From Nocardioides alpinus (lineage in GTDB: Bacteria > Actinomycetota > Actinomycetes > Propionibacteriales > Nocardioidaceae), in assembly GCF_900112035.1 (NCBI RefSeq), contig NZ_FOKC01000003.1:186001-250000 (forward strand): a stretch of DNA of 64,000 nucleotides. The letters are read 5' to 3'. The notes under the pieces are model-generated. The model was given only the letters and a program-made list of their open reading frames with translations. It was not told the origin of the DNA and made no database searches. Below are positions 52,854-62,137 of the stretch, piece after piece. Position 1 is the first letter of the stretch. Each line of letters opens with the position of its first letter. Both the position numbers and the translations under genes were made by a program.

Positions 52854-53384
52854 ATGACGATCACCCGGCTGCTCGCCCGTCCGATGCTCGCGTCCATCTT
52901 CGTCGTGGGCGGCGTCAACGCCCTGCGCAACACCGAGGGCCACGCGGCCAAGGCCAAGCCCGTGACCGACCGCGTCGTGCCACTGGCACAGCGTGCGGTG
53001 CCGGGTGCTCCCATCCCGACCGACGCCGCCACCCTCGTGCGGATCAACGCCGGCGCGCAGATCCTCGCCGCAGCCGCCCTGGCCACCGGCCGGGCCCCTC
53101 GCCTCAGCGCCACCGTGCTGGCCGCGTCGCTGGTCCCGACCACCCTCGCCGGGCACCGCTTCTGGGAGGAGACCGACCCCCAGGCCACGACCATGCAGCG
53201 CCTGCAGTTCGCCAAGAACACCTCGATCCTCGGTGGTCTCCTCCTCGCCGGCGTCGACACCGAGGGCAAGCCCGGCCTGGCCTGGCGCGCGCGCCGCGCG
53301 GCCAAGGACGTCCGCCGTGAGGCCAAGCAGGTCGCCAAGGACGCCCGCCGCGAAGCGAAGTTGGCGCGCGCCCACCTCGGCTGA
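52854..53384 (+). CDS. DoxX-family membrane protein
   Basis: A 176-residue protein with about four hydrophobic segments. The N-terminus LLARPMLASIFVVGGVNALRN and the block RINAGAQILAAAALATGRAPR are characteristic of the DoxX family. The C-terminus is a basic Ala/Lys/Arg-rich helix (RRAAKDVRREAKQVAKDARR). In mycobacteria a DoxX protein works with SodA and SseA at the membrane; no such partner is here. It lies 18 bases upstream of aroA. Confidence 0.85.
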   Translation: MTITRLLARPMLASIFVVGGVNALRNTEGHAAKAKPVTDRVVPLAQRAVPGAPIPTDAATLVRINAGAQILAAAALATGRAPRLSATVLAASLVPTTLAGHRFWEETDPQATTMQRLQFAKNTSILGGLLLAGVDTEGKPGLAWRARRAAKDVRREAKQVAKDARREAKLARAHLG

Positions 53385-53390
53385 CCTCGA

Positions 53391-53396
53391 TAGGGT
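53391..53396 (+). promoter_or_regulatory. Leaderless -10 element of aroA
   Basis: TAGGGT lies just past the DoxX stop and exactly six bases before the aroA GTG. Confidence 0.6.
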
Positions 53397-53402
53397 GCGC
53401 GG

Positions 53403-54698
53403 GTGAGTGACCCCGCACCCTCCCCCGACCTCTGGCCGGCGCCGCGACCCCACGACCCGGTCGACCGGGTCGTGTCGCTGCCGGGCAGCAAGTCGCTGAC
53501 CAACCGGGCGCTGCTCCTCGCCGCGATCGCCGACGGCCCCAGCGTCGTACGCCGTCCGCTGCGCTCGCGCGACACCCTCCTGATGGCTGCAGCCCTGTCC
53601 ACGCTGGGCACCGGTCTCGAGGACCGTGACGGCGACTGGGCCGTCACACCCGGCTCGTGGGACCGCGACGGCGACGTCGACTGCGGGCTCGCCGGCACCG
53701 TGATGCGGTTCGTGCCGCCGGTCGCCGGGCTCGCGAGCGGCACGGTGCACTTCGACGGCGACCCGCACATGCGTCAGCGGCCCGTCGGCCAGATGCTGGC
53801 TGCGCTGAGTGCGCTGGGCATCCGGATCGAGGACGGTGGCCGCGGGGCGCTCCCCTTCGCCGTGCACGGCAGCGGCTCCGTCCCCGGCGGCACCGTCACC
53901 ATCGACGCCAGCGCGTCGTCGCAGTTCGTCTCGGCGCTGCTGCTGGCGGGCGCGCGCTACGACCTCGGCGTCGACGTACGCCACATCGGCAAGCCCGTGC
54001 CGTCCCTGCCCCACATCGAGATGACCGTGCAGATGCTGCGCCAGCACGGGGTGGAGGTCGACGACAGCGACGCCAACCGGTGGGCGGTCGCTCCCGGCGC
54101 CGTTGCGGCGATCGACTGCGACATCGAGCCCGACCTCTCCAACGCCGCACCCTTCCTCGCCCTCGGCGCGGTGACAGGGGGCCGGGTCACCGTCGCCGAC
54201 TGGCCGACCAGCACCACCCAGCCCGGCGACGAGCTCCGCCAGGTCCTGGCCCTCATGGGGTGCGAGGTGACCCTCGACGCCGCCGGGCTCACCGTCGTCG
54301 GACCCGAGCGGCTCTCGGGCGTCGACCTCGACCTGCACGACGTCGGCGAGCTCACCCCGGCGATCGCCGCCCTGTGCGCGCTGGCGGACTCCCCCTCGCA
54401 CCTGCGCGGCGTCGCCCACATCCGCGGGCACGAGACCGACCGGCTCACCGCGCTGGCCACCGAGCTCGGCCGGCTCGGCGCTGACGTCACCGAGCGGGAG
54501 GACGGGCTCTCGATCCGTCCGGCGCCCCTGCACGGCGGCACCTTCCGCACCTACGCCGACCACCGGATGGCCCACGCGGGCGTCATCCTCGGCCTCGCCG
54601 TCGACGACGTGCTGGTCGAGGACATCGCGACGACGGCGAAGACCTTCCCCGACTTCGCCGGCGCCTGGACCCTCGCCGTGCACGGGGTGCACGCGTGA
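53403..54698 (+). CDS. aroA: 3-phosphoshikimate 1-carboxyvinyltransferase (EPSP synthase)
   Basis: Shikimate-pathway enzyme joining phosphoenolpyruvate to shikimate-3-phosphate, 431 residues with two inverse alpha/beta domains. The N-terminal signature is [18 protein letters not shown], with the catalytic Lys. The PEP/glyphosate loop reads [10 protein letters not shown] where E. coli has GNAGTAMR, as is common in Actinobacteria. [11 protein letters not shown] follows. The start is GTG and leaderless. The last four bases overlap rsgA (GTGA), matching Rv3227-Rv3228. Confidence 0.95.
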   Translation: MSDPAPSPDLWPAPRPHDPVDRVVSLPGSKSLTNRALLLAAIADGPSVVRRPLRSRDTLLMAAALSTLGTGLEDRDGDWAVTPGSWDRDGDVDCGLAGTVMRFVPPVAGLASGTVHFDGDPHMRQRPVGQMLAALSALGIRIEDGGRGALPFAVHGSGSVPGGTVTIDASASSQFVSALLLAGARYDLGVDVRHIGKPVPSLPHIEMTVQMLRQHGVEVDDSDANRWAVAPGAVAAIDCDIEPDLSNAAPFLALGAVTGGRVTVADWPTSTTQPGDELRQVLALMGCEVTLDAAGLTVVGPERLSGVDLDLHDVGELTPAIAALCALADSPSHLRGVAHIRGHETDRLTALATELGRLGADVTEREDGLSIRPAPLHGGTFRTYADHRMAHAGVILGLAVDDVLVEDIATTAKTFPDFAGAWTLAVHGVHA

Positions 54699-55702
54699 CC
54701 ACGGGCCGCTACTCCGACCACGACCACGAGCACTACGAGCGTCCCCGGCGCCGCACCCGTCCCCGCACCAAGGACCGGCCCACCTACGACGACGCGGTCG
54801 ACGCCCGCGTCGTGACGGTCGACCGCGGCCGCTTCACCCTGCTGTTCGAGGGCAGGCGGGTGATGGCGATGAAGTCGCGTCCGCTCGGCCGCAAGGGCGT
54901 CGTCGTGGGCGACCACGTGCGGGTGGTCGGCGACATGAGCGGCGTCGACGGGTCCTTGGCCCGCATCGTCGAGGTGGTCCCCCGCACCACCACCCTGCGC
55001 CGTACGGCCGACGACGACGACCCGGTCGAGCGGGTGATCGTGTCCAACGCCGACCAGCTCGTCGTGGTGACGGCGCTCGCCGATCCCGAGCCGCGCCCGC
55101 GCCTCATCGACCGCGCGCTCGTGGCGGCGTACGACGCCGGGATGGCGCCGCTGCTGTGCCTCACCAAGGCCGACCTGGCCGATCCCGAGACGCTGCTGTC
55201 CACCTACCGCTCCCTGGGGGTGCCGTGGGTCGTCACGCAGCTCAGGGGCGAGGGTGCCGGCGACCTGGGCGAGCTGCTCGACCGGCTGCGCGGACGCACC
55301 AGCGTGCTCGTGGGCCACAGCGGTGTCGGCAAGTCCACCCTCGTCAACGCGCTCATCCCCGACGCGCACCGCGAGGTCGGCATCGTCAACGCCGTCACCG
55401 GGCGCGGGCGCCACACCTCCACCAGCGCCTACCTGCTCGAGCTCCCCCGCGGCGACGGCTGGATCATCGACACCCCCGGCATCCGCTCCTTCGGGCTGGC
55501 CCACGTCCAGCCGGAGAACCTCATCGAGGCCTTCCCCGACCTCGACGAGATGATCGAGACGTGCCCCCGTGGCTGCTCGCACGGCACGGGCGAGCCGGAG
55601 TGCGGGCTCGACGAGGCGGTGCTCGCCGGGCAGGCGGACCCGGACCGGGTCGAGTCGTTCCGCCGGCTGCTCGCCGCGCGTGAGGCCTCCAGCGACTGGT
55701 AG
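54695..55702 (+). CDS. rsgA: Ribosome small-subunit-dependent GTPase A
   Basis: Circularly permuted GTPase that checks late 30S maturation, 335 residues. The N-terminal OB fold (about 40-110) is followed by the permuted G-domain in order G4 (LTKADL), G1 ([14 protein letters not shown]) and G3 (DTPGIRSFG). A C-terminal zinc site is made of the Cys and His residues in [18 protein letters not shown] basic, Arg-rich head (residues 15-27) precedes the OB fold. The start is GTG, overlapping aroA. Confidence 0.95.
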   Translation: MTTGRYSDHDHEHYERPRRRTRPRTKDRPTYDDAVDARVVTVDRGRFTLLFEGRRVMAMKSRPLGRKGVVVGDHVRVVGDMSGVDGSLARIVEVVPRTTTLRRTADDDDPVERVIVSNADQLVVVTALADPEPRPRLIDRALVAAYDAGMAPLLCLTKADLADPETLLSTYRSLGVPWVVTQLRGEGAGDLGELLDRLRGRTSVLVGHSGVGKSTLVNALIPDAHREVGIVNAVTGRGRHTSTSAYLLELPRGDGWIIDTPGIRSFGLAHVQPENLIEAFPDLDEMIETCPRGCSHGTGEPECGLDEAVLAGQADPDRVESFRRLLAAREASSDW

Positions 55703-55739
55703 CGACTGGTAGGTGGCCTGGTAAGTGGGCGAGTGGCGC

Positions 55740-56201
55740 TCAGCCCCAGACGGCCTGCGCGCCGGAGTCGCCGGCGAGGTAGATCACGACCATCAGGCCG
55801 ACCGACGCAGCGGCCAGCAGCACGGCCACGGGGATCCCGAAGCGGGTCTCCCGGGCACCGCGCCCGGATGCCAGGGCCGAGACCCCACCGAGCGCCCAGG
55901 CGGCGAGTGCCGCGAAGACCGCGTACCCCAGCGAGACGGTGCGCAGCAGCTCGCCGAGCTCCTCGTGCTCCTCGACCAGCGGCGCGAGCTGGGGCCGCGA
56001 CTCGAGCAGCGACTCCCCCGCCTGCGCGGCCAGGACGGCCGCGACGGCCGTGACCACGGCGAGCACCACGAGCGGCCAGCGCAGCAGCCAGCGCCAGCGC
56101 GGGACGGCGGCGTACGCCAGACCCGTCAGGGCGGCGAGCGGACCGAGGACGACCACCGCGTGGACGATGAGCGGGTGCAGCGGCACACCGTTGAGTTCCA
56201 T
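55740..56201 (-). CDS. DUF2231-type membrane protein
   Basis: A 153-residue protein with four membrane helices. The N-terminus GVPLHPLIVHAVVVLGPLAA has the LHPxxVH pattern of the DUF2231 family. The loop between helices 2 and 3 is acidic (LVEEHEELGELL). The conserved histidines suggest metal or haem binding, but the role is unknown. The ATG follows TACTGT by six bases (leaderless) and is divergent from hisN. Confidence 0.82.
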   Translation of the reverse strand: MELNGVPLHPLIVHAVVVLGPLAALTGLAYAAVPRWRWLLRWPLVVLAVVTAVAAVLAAQAGESLLESRPQLAPLVEEHEELGELLRTVSLGYAVFAALAAWALGGVSALASGRGARETRFGIPVAVLLAAASVGLMVVIYLAGDSGAQAVWG

Positions 56202-56207
56202 GCGTGC

Positions 56208-56213
56208 ACAGTA
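56208..56213 (-). promoter_or_regulatory. Leaderless -10 element of the DUF2231 gene
   Basis: TACTGT on the minus strand, exactly six bases before the ATG. It lies back to back with the hisN promoter. Confidence 0.6.
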
Positions 56214-56230
56214 GGGCGCGTTGCTGGGAA

Positions 56231-56236
56231 TAGCCT
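56231..56236 (+). promoter_or_regulatory. Leaderless -10 element of hisN
   Basis: TAGCCT lies exactly six bases before ATG at 56243. This spacing also argues for the ATG over the GTG at 56237, which would fall before the transcript start. Confidence 0.6.
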
Positions 56237-56242
56237 GTGGAC

Positions 56243-57142
56243 ATGCCCATCACCGGCTCGGCCCGCCCGCACGACTACACCGACGACCTGCGCCTGGCGC
56301 ACGTCCTGGCCGACGACGCGGACTCACTGACGCTGGCGCGCTTCAAGGCCCTCGACCTCCACGTCATGAGCAAGCCCGACCTCACCCCCGTCACCGATGC
56401 CGACTCCGCGGTCGAGGAGGGCATCCGCCGCACCCTCTCGCGGGTCCGCTCGCGCGACGCCGTCATCGGCGAGGAGCAGGGCACGACCGGCCACAGCCAG
56501 CGCCGCTGGATCGTCGACCCCATCGACGGCACCAAGAACTACGTCCGCGGCGTCCCGGTGTGGGCCACCCTCATCGCGCTCGCCGTCGACGACGAGGTCG
56601 TGCTCGGCGTGGTGTCGGCGCCGCAGCTGCAGCGCCGCTGGTGGGCCTCGGCCGGCCACGGCGCCTGGACCGGGCGGTCCCTGCTCAAGGCGACGAAGTG
56701 CGAGGTGTCGGACGTACGCCGCCTCGAGGACGCGTCGTTGAGCTACTCCTCGCTCTCCGGCTGGGACGAGCGCGACCGGCTCGACGACTTCATCTCCCTG
56801 TCGCGGCGCTGCTGGCGCACCCGCGCCTACGGCGACTTCTGGTCCTACATGCTGCTCGCCGAGGGCGCCGTCGACATCGCCGCCGAGCCCGAGCTCGCCG
56901 TCTACGACATGGCGGCCCTCGACGTGATCGTGCGTGAGGCAGGGGGCCGGTTCACCTCCCTCGACGGCACCGACGGCCCGTGGGGGGGCAACGCGCTGGC
57001 CACCAACGGCCACCTCCACGACGCCGCCCTGTCCTTCCTCGGGTCGATGGACGACGACGAGCTCGACCCCGACGTGCCGCGACGGGGCCCCGGGACGGTC
57101 AGCAGCCTGCGCGACCGGCAGGCGCCGCCCGTCCTGGACTGA
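56243..57142 (+). CDS. hisN: Histidinol-phosphatase, inositol monophosphatase type (HisN)
   Basis: Mg2+-dependent phosphatase for the penultimate step of histidine synthesis in Actinobacteria, 299 residues from ATG. The metal-site motifs are VIGEEQG (Glu), [15 protein letters not shown] (Asp-x-Ile-Asp-Gly-Thr) and [16 protein letters not shown]. The C-terminal tail of about 30 residues is acidic and variable. Its place after aroA-rsgA is conserved. An inositol-monophosphatase-like activity on other substrates cannot be excluded. Confidence 0.9.
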   Translation: MPITGSARPHDYTDDLRLAHVLADDADSLTLARFKALDLHVMSKPDLTPVTDADSAVEEGIRRTLSRVRSRDAVIGEEQGTTGHSQRRWIVDPIDGTKNYVRGVPVWATLIALAVDDEVVLGVVSAPQLQRRWWASAGHGAWTGRSLLKATKCEVSDVRRLEDASLSYSSLSGWDERDRLDDFISLSRRCWRTRAYGDFWSYMLLAEGAVDIAAEPELAVYDMAALDVIVREAGGRFTSLDGTDGPWGGNALATNGHLHDAALSFLGSMDDDELDPDVPRRGPGTVSSLRDRQAPPVLD

Positions 57143-57231
57143 GGCCCGGTCCTTCGGCCCTGTCGCTCGACCTCCGGCTTGGCTACGGTGACCTCACAGT
57201 CACAGGCACAGCCGGACGAGAGGTGCACACG

Positions 57232-57663
57232 ATGAAGATCAACGACGTCATCCACGCCAAGTCGAAGCAGGCCGTGGTGACCATCAGCCCGGACGCCACC
57301 GTGCGCGAGCTGATCGCGCTGCTCGCCGAGCACAACGTCGGTGCCCTCGTGGTGAGCGACGACGGCGAGCGGGTCTCGGGGATCGTGAGCGAGCGCGACG
57401 TCGTACGTCGCCTGCACGCCGACGAGGCCGTGCTGGAGAGCCCCGTCAGCCAGATCATGACCGCCGAGGTGCGCACCTGCGCCGGTGAGGACGGGCTCAC
57501 CGACCTCATGCAGACCATGACCGAGCACCGCATCCGACACGTCCCGGTGGTGGCCGACGGACGGTTGACCGGCATCATCAGCATCGGTGACGTGGTCAAG
57601 AACCGGATCGGTGAGCTCGAGTTCGAGCGCGACCAGCTCGACAGCTACGTCCACCAGACCTGA
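57232..57663 (+). CDS. Two-CBS-domain protein
   Basis: A 143-residue protein made of a tandem CBS pair (about 10-62 and 72-128), with VSGIVSERDVVRRL and LTGIISIGDVVKNRI ending each unit. Such stand-alone pairs bind adenine nucleotides and regulate partner proteins. A short charged helix closes it. No partner is evident nearby; FKBP follows after 23 bases. Confidence 0.9.
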   Translation: MKINDVIHAKSKQAVVTISPDATVRELIALLAEHNVGALVVSDDGERVSGIVSERDVVRRLHADEAVLESPVSQIMTAEVRTCAGEDGLTDLMQTMTEHRIRHVPVVADGRLTGIISIGDVVKNRIGELEFERDQLDSYVHQT

Positions 57664-57686
57664 ACCCCACCTCAAGGAGCACAGCT

Positions 57687-58058
57687 GTGAGCCAGAAGCC
57701 TGACGTCGACCCCCACATGGGCGATGCGCCCGCCGACCTCGAGGTCACCGACCTCGTCGAGGGCGACGGTGCAGAGGCCACGTCCGGTTCGACCGTCTCG
57801 GTCCACTACGTCGGCGTGGCCCACTCCTCGGGCGAGGAGTTCGACGCGTCCTACAACCGCGGTACGCCTCTCCAGTTCCGCCTCGGCATCGGCCAGGTCA
57901 TCTCCGGCTGGGACACCGGCGTGCAGGGGATGAAGGTCGGCGGCCGTCGTCGTCTCGTCATCCCGCCGCACCTCGGCTACGGCGACCGTGGCGCCGGCGG
58001 CGCCATCAAGCCGGGCGAGACCCTGATCTTCGTGGTGGACCTGCTCGAGGTCCGCTAG
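57687..58058 (+). CDS. FKBP-type peptidyl-prolyl cis-trans isomerase
   Basis: A 123-residue cytosolic FKBP. It has the core GSTVSVHYVGVAHSSGEEFDAS, the active-site aromatic/hydrophobic residues in QVISGWDTGVQGMKVGGRR, and LVIPPHLGYGDRGAGG. SD AAGGAG lies before the GTG start. The missing signal peptide separates it from secreted FKBPs. It may be cotranscribed with the CBS gene. Confidence 0.94.
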   Translation: MSQKPDVDPHMGDAPADLEVTDLVEGDGAEATSGSTVSVHYVGVAHSSGEEFDASYNRGTPLQFRLGIGQVISGWDTGVQGMKVGGRRRLVIPPHLGYGDRGAGGAIKPGETLIFVVDLLEVR

Positions 58059-58065
58059 CCGTCCC

Positions 58066-58785
58066 TCACCCCTGGGCGTCGTGGACCAGGATCGCCACCT
58101 GCACCCGGTTCTCGACGCCCAGCTTGGTGAAGAGCCGTCCGACGTGGGTCTTGACCGTCGGCACGCCCATGAACAGCTCGGCGGCGATCTCGGCGTTGCT
58201 GAGACCGCGCGCGACTCCCTCGGCGACGTCCCGCTCGCGGTCGGTCAGCCCGGTCATGGCCGACCGGGCCGACCGGGACCGCTCGTCGGCCCCCGGTGCG
58301 GAGTCCGCGCCGGTGACGGCGGCGATGAGCTGGGCGGTCACGCTCGGCGACAGCATCGGCTGACCCGCGGCGACCGTGCGGATGGCCTCCACGAGCCGGG
58401 CAGGCGGGGTGTCCTTCAGCAGGAATCCGGCCGCACCGATGCGCAGTGCGCGGAGCACCATGTCGTCGGTGTCGAACGTCGTGAGCACGATGATCTTCAG
58501 GGCGGGATGGCTGCGGAGCAGCTCCTCGGTCGCACTGAGCCCGTCGCGCACGGGCATCCGGATGTCCATCAGCACCACGTCCGCACCCGAGGCAGGCACG
58601 ACGGTCAGGGCCTCCTCGCCGTCACCGGCCTCCGCGACGACCGTGATCCCCGAGCTGCCGCCCAGCATCATGCCCAGCGCGGCCCGCACCATCGGGTCGT
58701 CGTCGACGACCGCCAGGGAGACGGGGCCAGAGACGGGGCCGGGACCGGGACCGGCGTCGGGGCTCACGACTCCCACGGTATCCAT
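58066..58785 (-). CDS. NarL/LuxR-family response regulator
   Basis: A 239-residue response regulator. The receiver domain (about 22-140) has the acidic pocket VVDDDP, phospho-Asp in VLMDIRMP, and the Lys in FLLKDTPP. The HTH_LuxR domain (about 175-235) reads LTDRERDVAEGVARGLSNAEIA. The ATG at 58785 overlaps the kinase gene by 22 bases. GTG at 58767, which forms a GTGA overlap with the kinase stop, is an equally good start (233 residues). The kinase is its partner; the divergent ABC exporter is a likely target. Confidence 0.92.
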   Translation of the reverse strand: MDTVGVVSPDAGPGPGPVSGPVSLAVVDDDPMVRAALGMMLGGSSGITVVAEAGDGEEALTVVPASGADVVLMDIRMPVRDGLSATEELLRSHPALKIIVLTTFDTDDMVLRALRIGAAGFLLKDTPPARLVEAIRTVAAGQPMLSPSVTAQLIAAVTGADSAPGADERSRSARSAMTGLTDRERDVAEGVARGLSNAEIAAELFMGVPTVKTHVGRLFTKLGVENRVQVAILVHDAQG

Positions 58786-59942
58786 GCCCGGACGACGTAG
58801 CCGCCGGTGGTGTCGACGCCGTGGTCGATCCGGCCGCCGGCGAGGGTGGCCCGCTCGGTGAGACCGAGGAGCCCCAGCCCGGAGGCGGGAAGGGCAGAGG
58901 TGCGCGGAGGTCCGACCGGCGCCGCATTGCGCACCTCGACGACCAGCCCGTCGTCGGGGGTGCCCTCGATGTCGATCGTGACGGCCGTGCCGACCGCATG
59001 CTTGCGCACGTTGGTGAGCGCCTCCTGGACGATCCGGTACGCCGTGCGGCCCAGGGCTGGGGGCACCCGGGCCACGACGCGGTTGGCCAGGCGTACGCGC
59101 ATCCCGCCGGCGGCCTCCTCCTCGACCAGCCCGGCGATGTCGTCGAGGCCCGGCTGGGGACGTTCCGGCGTCGCGTCCGCGGGCTGGGTCGGGTCGCGCA
59201 GCACCCCGAGGACGGCGCGCAGGTCCGAGAGCGCCCGGTGGGCGTTGTCCTCGATCGACCGGGCGGCGATCGCCCGGTCCTCGGCCGACAGGTCGCTGCG
59301 ATAGCTCAGCGTGCCCGCGTGCATGGCGATGAGCGAGATCCGGTGGGCGAGGACGTCGTGCATCTCGCGGGCGATGCGGGTGCGCTCGGCGGCCTGTGCC
59401 TGCGCGACGCGGGCCCGTTGCTCGCGCTCGGCGGTCTCCGCCCGGTCACGGTAGGAGTCGACGAGCTCGCGCTGGGAGCCCATCGCGTAGCCGGTGGCGA
59501 CGACGATGCCGGTGACGAGCACGCCGAACGCCAGCGCCACCCACAGCGGCAGGGAGTCCTCGGAGATCCCGACCCGCTCCAGCACCACCCCGGACAGCAC
59601 GCTGAGCGGACCCACCACCGCCAGCAACCGCCAGCGCCGGTGCGAGGCCAGCGAGCCGATCACCCACGAGGCGGGACCGGCGCTCGAGGCGGAGACGCAC
59701 CCGAAGGCGGTCACCACGAGCGCGACGGGGGCCGGGTAGCGGTGTCGCCACCGGACGAGGACGAACGACACGACGCCGAGCACCGGGTCGCCGTAGAGGA
59801 CCCACATGAGCGTCGCGTCGGACGTACGCTCCCCCGCGCTGACCAGCGGAGCTCCCCACACGAAGGCGCTGATCGCCAGCGCCAGGGCGTAGCGCCACAG
59901 GACGGCCATCCGGCCGGTCCGGTCGTCCTCCAGCAGTGGCAT
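58764..59942 (-). CDS. NarL-type sensor histidine kinase (HisKA_3)
   Basis: A 392-residue membrane sensor with four to five N-terminal helices (about 12-160) and almost no extracytoplasmic loop, so it probably senses the membrane itself. The HisKA_3 box is RTRIAREMHDVLAHRISLIA with the phospho-His, and the HATPase has RIVQEALTNVRKHA and GLGLLGLTERATLAGG. The ATG follows TAGCCT by six bases and is leaderless. It is divergent from the ABC transporter, as in DesK/LiaS-like systems for membrane-active compounds. Confidence 0.92.
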   Translation of the reverse strand: MPLLEDDRTGRMAVLWRYALALAISAFVWGAPLVSAGERTSDATLMWVLYGDPVLGVVSFVLVRWRHRYPAPVALVVTAFGCVSASSAGPASWVIGSLASHRRWRLLAVVGPLSVLSGVVLERVGISEDSLPLWVALAFGVLVTGIVVATGYAMGSQRELVDSYRDRAETAEREQRARVAQAQAAERTRIAREMHDVLAHRISLIAMHAGTLSYRSDLSAEDRAIAARSIEDNAHRALSDLRAVLGVLRDPTQPADATPERPQPGLDDIAGLVEEEAAGGMRVRLANRVVARVPPALGRTAYRIVQEALTNVRKHAVGTAVTIDIEGTPDDGLVVEVRNAAPVGPPRTSALPASGLGLLGLTERATLAGGRIDHGVDTTGGYVVRAWIPWES

Positions 59943-59948
59943 GGCCCG

Positions 59949-59954
59949 AGGCTA
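59949..59954 (-). promoter_or_regulatory. Leaderless -10 element of the sensor kinase gene
   Basis: TAGCCT on the minus strand, exactly six bases before the kinase ATG. Confidence 0.6.
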
Positions 59955-60080
59955 GGCCCACCGGCACCCCTCCGGCGTCCGACCGAGGTCTCGTCCTCGC
60001 GGCGCGGTCGATACCCAGGTCGGACCCGGCCGAGCCCTCGGCCCGATGTGGGGAGCCCCGGCCCCGACGAGGCTGGAGCC

Positions 60081-60977
60081 ATGATCACAGTGGAGAACCT
60101 CACCAAGCGCTACGGCGCCTTCACCGCCGTCGACGACATCTCGTTCCAGGTGCGTCCCGGCAGCGTCGTCGGCTTCCTCGGCCCCAACGGCGCCGGCAAG
60201 TCCACCGCCATGCGGATGATGACCGGCCTCACCCCGGCGACCTCCGGACGGGCGACCATCCTGGGCCAGACCTACCGCGAGCTGCACAACCCCGGCCGCC
60301 AGGTCGGCGTCATGCTCGACGCCTCCGCGCAGCACCCGGGACGTACGGGTCGCGAGGTCCTGCGGGTGTCCGCCATCTCGGTCGGGGTGTCCCGCTCACG
60401 CGTCGAGGAGGTGCTCGCGCTCGTCGGACTGACCGACGAGGAGGCCGGTCGCCGGGTCCGCAACTACTCCCTCGGCATGCGCCAGCGCCTCGGCATCGCC
60501 GCCGCGCTGCTGGGAGATCCGCACGTCCTGATCCTCGACGAGCCGGCCAACGGCCTCGATCCTCAGGGCATCCACTGGATGCGCGGCCTGCTGCGGCGCT
60601 TCGCCGACGGCGGCGGGACGGTGCTGCTGTCCAGCCACCTGCTGCACGAGGTGCAGATCGTGGCCGACGACCTCGTCATGATCGGGCGCGGCCGGATCGT
60701 CGCGATGGGCTCCAAGGACGAGCTGCTGAGCCGCGGCGGCACCACCGTGCACTCCACCGACGACATCCGGCTCGCCGGGCTGCTCGAGAAGGCCGACGTG
60801 CCGGTGACCCGCACCGGCTCGGGCCTGGTCGTCGATGCCGAGCCCGGTGTCGTCGGCGAGATCGCCGCCGCGGAGCGCGTCGTGCTCCTCGAGCTGCGGT
60901 CCGGAGGCTCCGAAGGCCTCGAAGAGATGTTCCTCGGCCTCACGGCCGCGACCTCACGTGAAGGAGACGCAGCATGA
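60081..60977 (+). CDS. ABC transporter ATP-binding protein (exporter type)
   Basis: A 298-residue ATPase of the DrrA/CcmA-like group. Walker A is GPNGAGKST (near residue 38), the signature is NYSLGMRQRLGIA, and Walker B is VLILDEPANGLDP; the H-loop is SSHLLHEV. A roughly 80-residue C-terminal extension (from about 215) is typical of drug and lipid exporters. SD GGAG precedes the ATG. The permease gene overlaps by four bases. Substrate unknown; control by the adjacent two-component system is likely. Confidence 0.93.
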   Translation: MITVENLTKRYGAFTAVDDISFQVRPGSVVGFLGPNGAGKSTAMRMMTGLTPATSGRATILGQTYRELHNPGRQVGVMLDASAQHPGRTGREVLRVSAISVGVSRSRVEEVLALVGLTDEEAGRRVRNYSLGMRQRLGIAAALLGDPHVLILDEPANGLDPQGIHWMRGLLRRFADGGGTVLLSSHLLHEVQIVADDLVMIGRGRIVAMGSKDELLSRGGTTVHSTDDIRLAGLLEKADVPVTRTGSGLVVDAEPGVVGEIAAAERVVLLELRSGGSEGLEEMFLGLTAATSREGDAA

Positions 60978-61792
60978 GCACCGATACCGACACCACTGAC
61001 ACCACCACCTCGGCACCCGTCGTCGGCGGAGGCGCCGCGTCCACGGTGCCCACCGCCCTCGCGGGTCGCCCCGGCGTCCCGTTCGGCCGCACCCTGCAGG
61101 CCGAGCTCCGCAAGATGGTCGACACCCGTGCCGGCCTCTGGATGATCATCGTGATGACGGGCCTGGCCGCGATCATCCTGGCCGCCTTCGTCATCTGGGG
61201 CTCCGCCGAGGACGCCACGTTCAACGGCCTGCTGGAGGTCGCGACGCTCCCGCTCGCGATGGTGCTGCCGATCCTGGGCATCATGGCCGCGACCGCCGAG
61301 TGGTCGCAGCGCACCGGCCTCGTCACCTTCACCCTGGAGCCGCGGCGCGGCCGCATCGTGGTGGCCAAGGCGCTGGCCAGCATGCTCTTCGCGCTCGTCG
61401 TCCTCGTCGCTGCGGTCGCGGCATCGGCCCTCGTCAACGTGGTCGCCGGAACCGGCACGTGGGACCTGTCGGCCGCTGCGGCCGGCGGGATCGTGCTCGC
61501 CCTGATGCTCTACGTCCTCCAGGGCGTGGCCTTCGGACTGCTGTTCCTCAACACGCCGATCGCCATCGTCGCCGTCCTCGTCCTGCCCAGCGTGTGGGGC
61601 ATCGCCACGCAGCTGGTCGGCTCGCTCGAGGAGATCGGCCAGTGGCTCAACCTGGACCGGGTCACTGTGCCGCTGTTCGCCGGGGAGATGGCGGGCAAGG
61701 ACTGGGCCCAGCTGGCCACGGGGGTCGCGGCATGGGTGCTGCTGCCGCTCGCGATCGGCACCTACCGGGTGCTGAACCGCGAGGTGAAGTAG
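60974..61792 (+). CDS. ABC transporter permease (ABC-2 type)
   Basis: A 272-residue permease with a Thr/Asp-rich cytosolic head (about 1-45), then six membrane helices (about 55-77, 88-110, 127-155, 163-185, 192-210 and 243-262). The segment TAEWSQRTGLVTFTLEPRRGRIVVAK after helix 2 is the usual ABC-2 permease motif of this group. The start ATG overlaps the ATPase stop (ATGA). Together they form a minimal exporter. Confidence 0.9.
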   Translation: MSTDTDTTDTTTSAPVVGGGAASTVPTALAGRPGVPFGRTLQAELRKMVDTRAGLWMIIVMTGLAAIILAAFVIWGSAEDATFNGLLEVATLPLAMVLPILGIMAATAEWSQRTGLVTFTLEPRRGRIVVAKALASMLFALVVLVAAVAASALVNVVAGTGTWDLSAAAAGGIVLALMLYVLQGVAFGLLFLNTPIAIVAVLVLPSVWGIATQLVGSLEEIGQWLNLDRVTVPLFAGEMAGKDWAQLATGVAAWVLLPLAIGTYRVLNREVK

Positions 61793-61798
61793 CCCCGC

Positions 61799-62056
61799 CT
61801 ACCAGGGGACGTCGATCTCGACCTCTCCGGTGGCGACCCGGGCCGCCAGTGGACCCAGGGTGACCACGTCACCCTGGGCGAGCTGGCGGCCTCGTCGCGT
61901 CTCGACCTCGCCGTTGACCCGCACCGCGCCGTCGGCGATCACCGGCTTCGCCTCGGCGCCGGTCTCCACCAGGTTGGCGAGCTTGAGGAACTGCCCGAGC
62001 CGGATCGACTCGTCGCGGATCGGGACGTCGACGGGGTCGTGCGACTGGGAGGCCAT
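61799..62056 (-). CDS. S4-domain RNA-binding protein
   Basis: An 85-residue protein consisting of one S4 domain: IRLGQFLKLANLVETGAEAKPVIADGAV is the S4 helix pair and VRVNGEVETRRGRQLAQGDVV the strand part (quoted in short pieces; residues 18-65). It is of the YbcJ/RqcP-like small S4 type, possibly acting on ribosomes or rRNA. It is tail-to-tail with the permease gene, 6 bases apart. Confidence 0.88.
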   Translation of the reverse strand: MASQSHDPVDVPIRDESIRLGQFLKLANLVETGAEAKPVIADGAVRVNGEVETRRGRQLAQGDVVTLGPLAARVATGEVEIDVPW

Positions 62057-62137
62057 GGGAGAAGTGAACCAGTCGGCCTAGGGTGGGCCCTTCCGACCGC
62101 CCGCCCGACCGACCCGCTCCCGCCGGAGGACCACGAG

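Noticed and set aside
51695..53770. A long minus-strand frame with a Gly-Val repeat opposite the Pro-Thr tract
   Set aside because: The repeat is the reverse complement of the PT codons, and flanking parts lie opposite real genes without any family signal.
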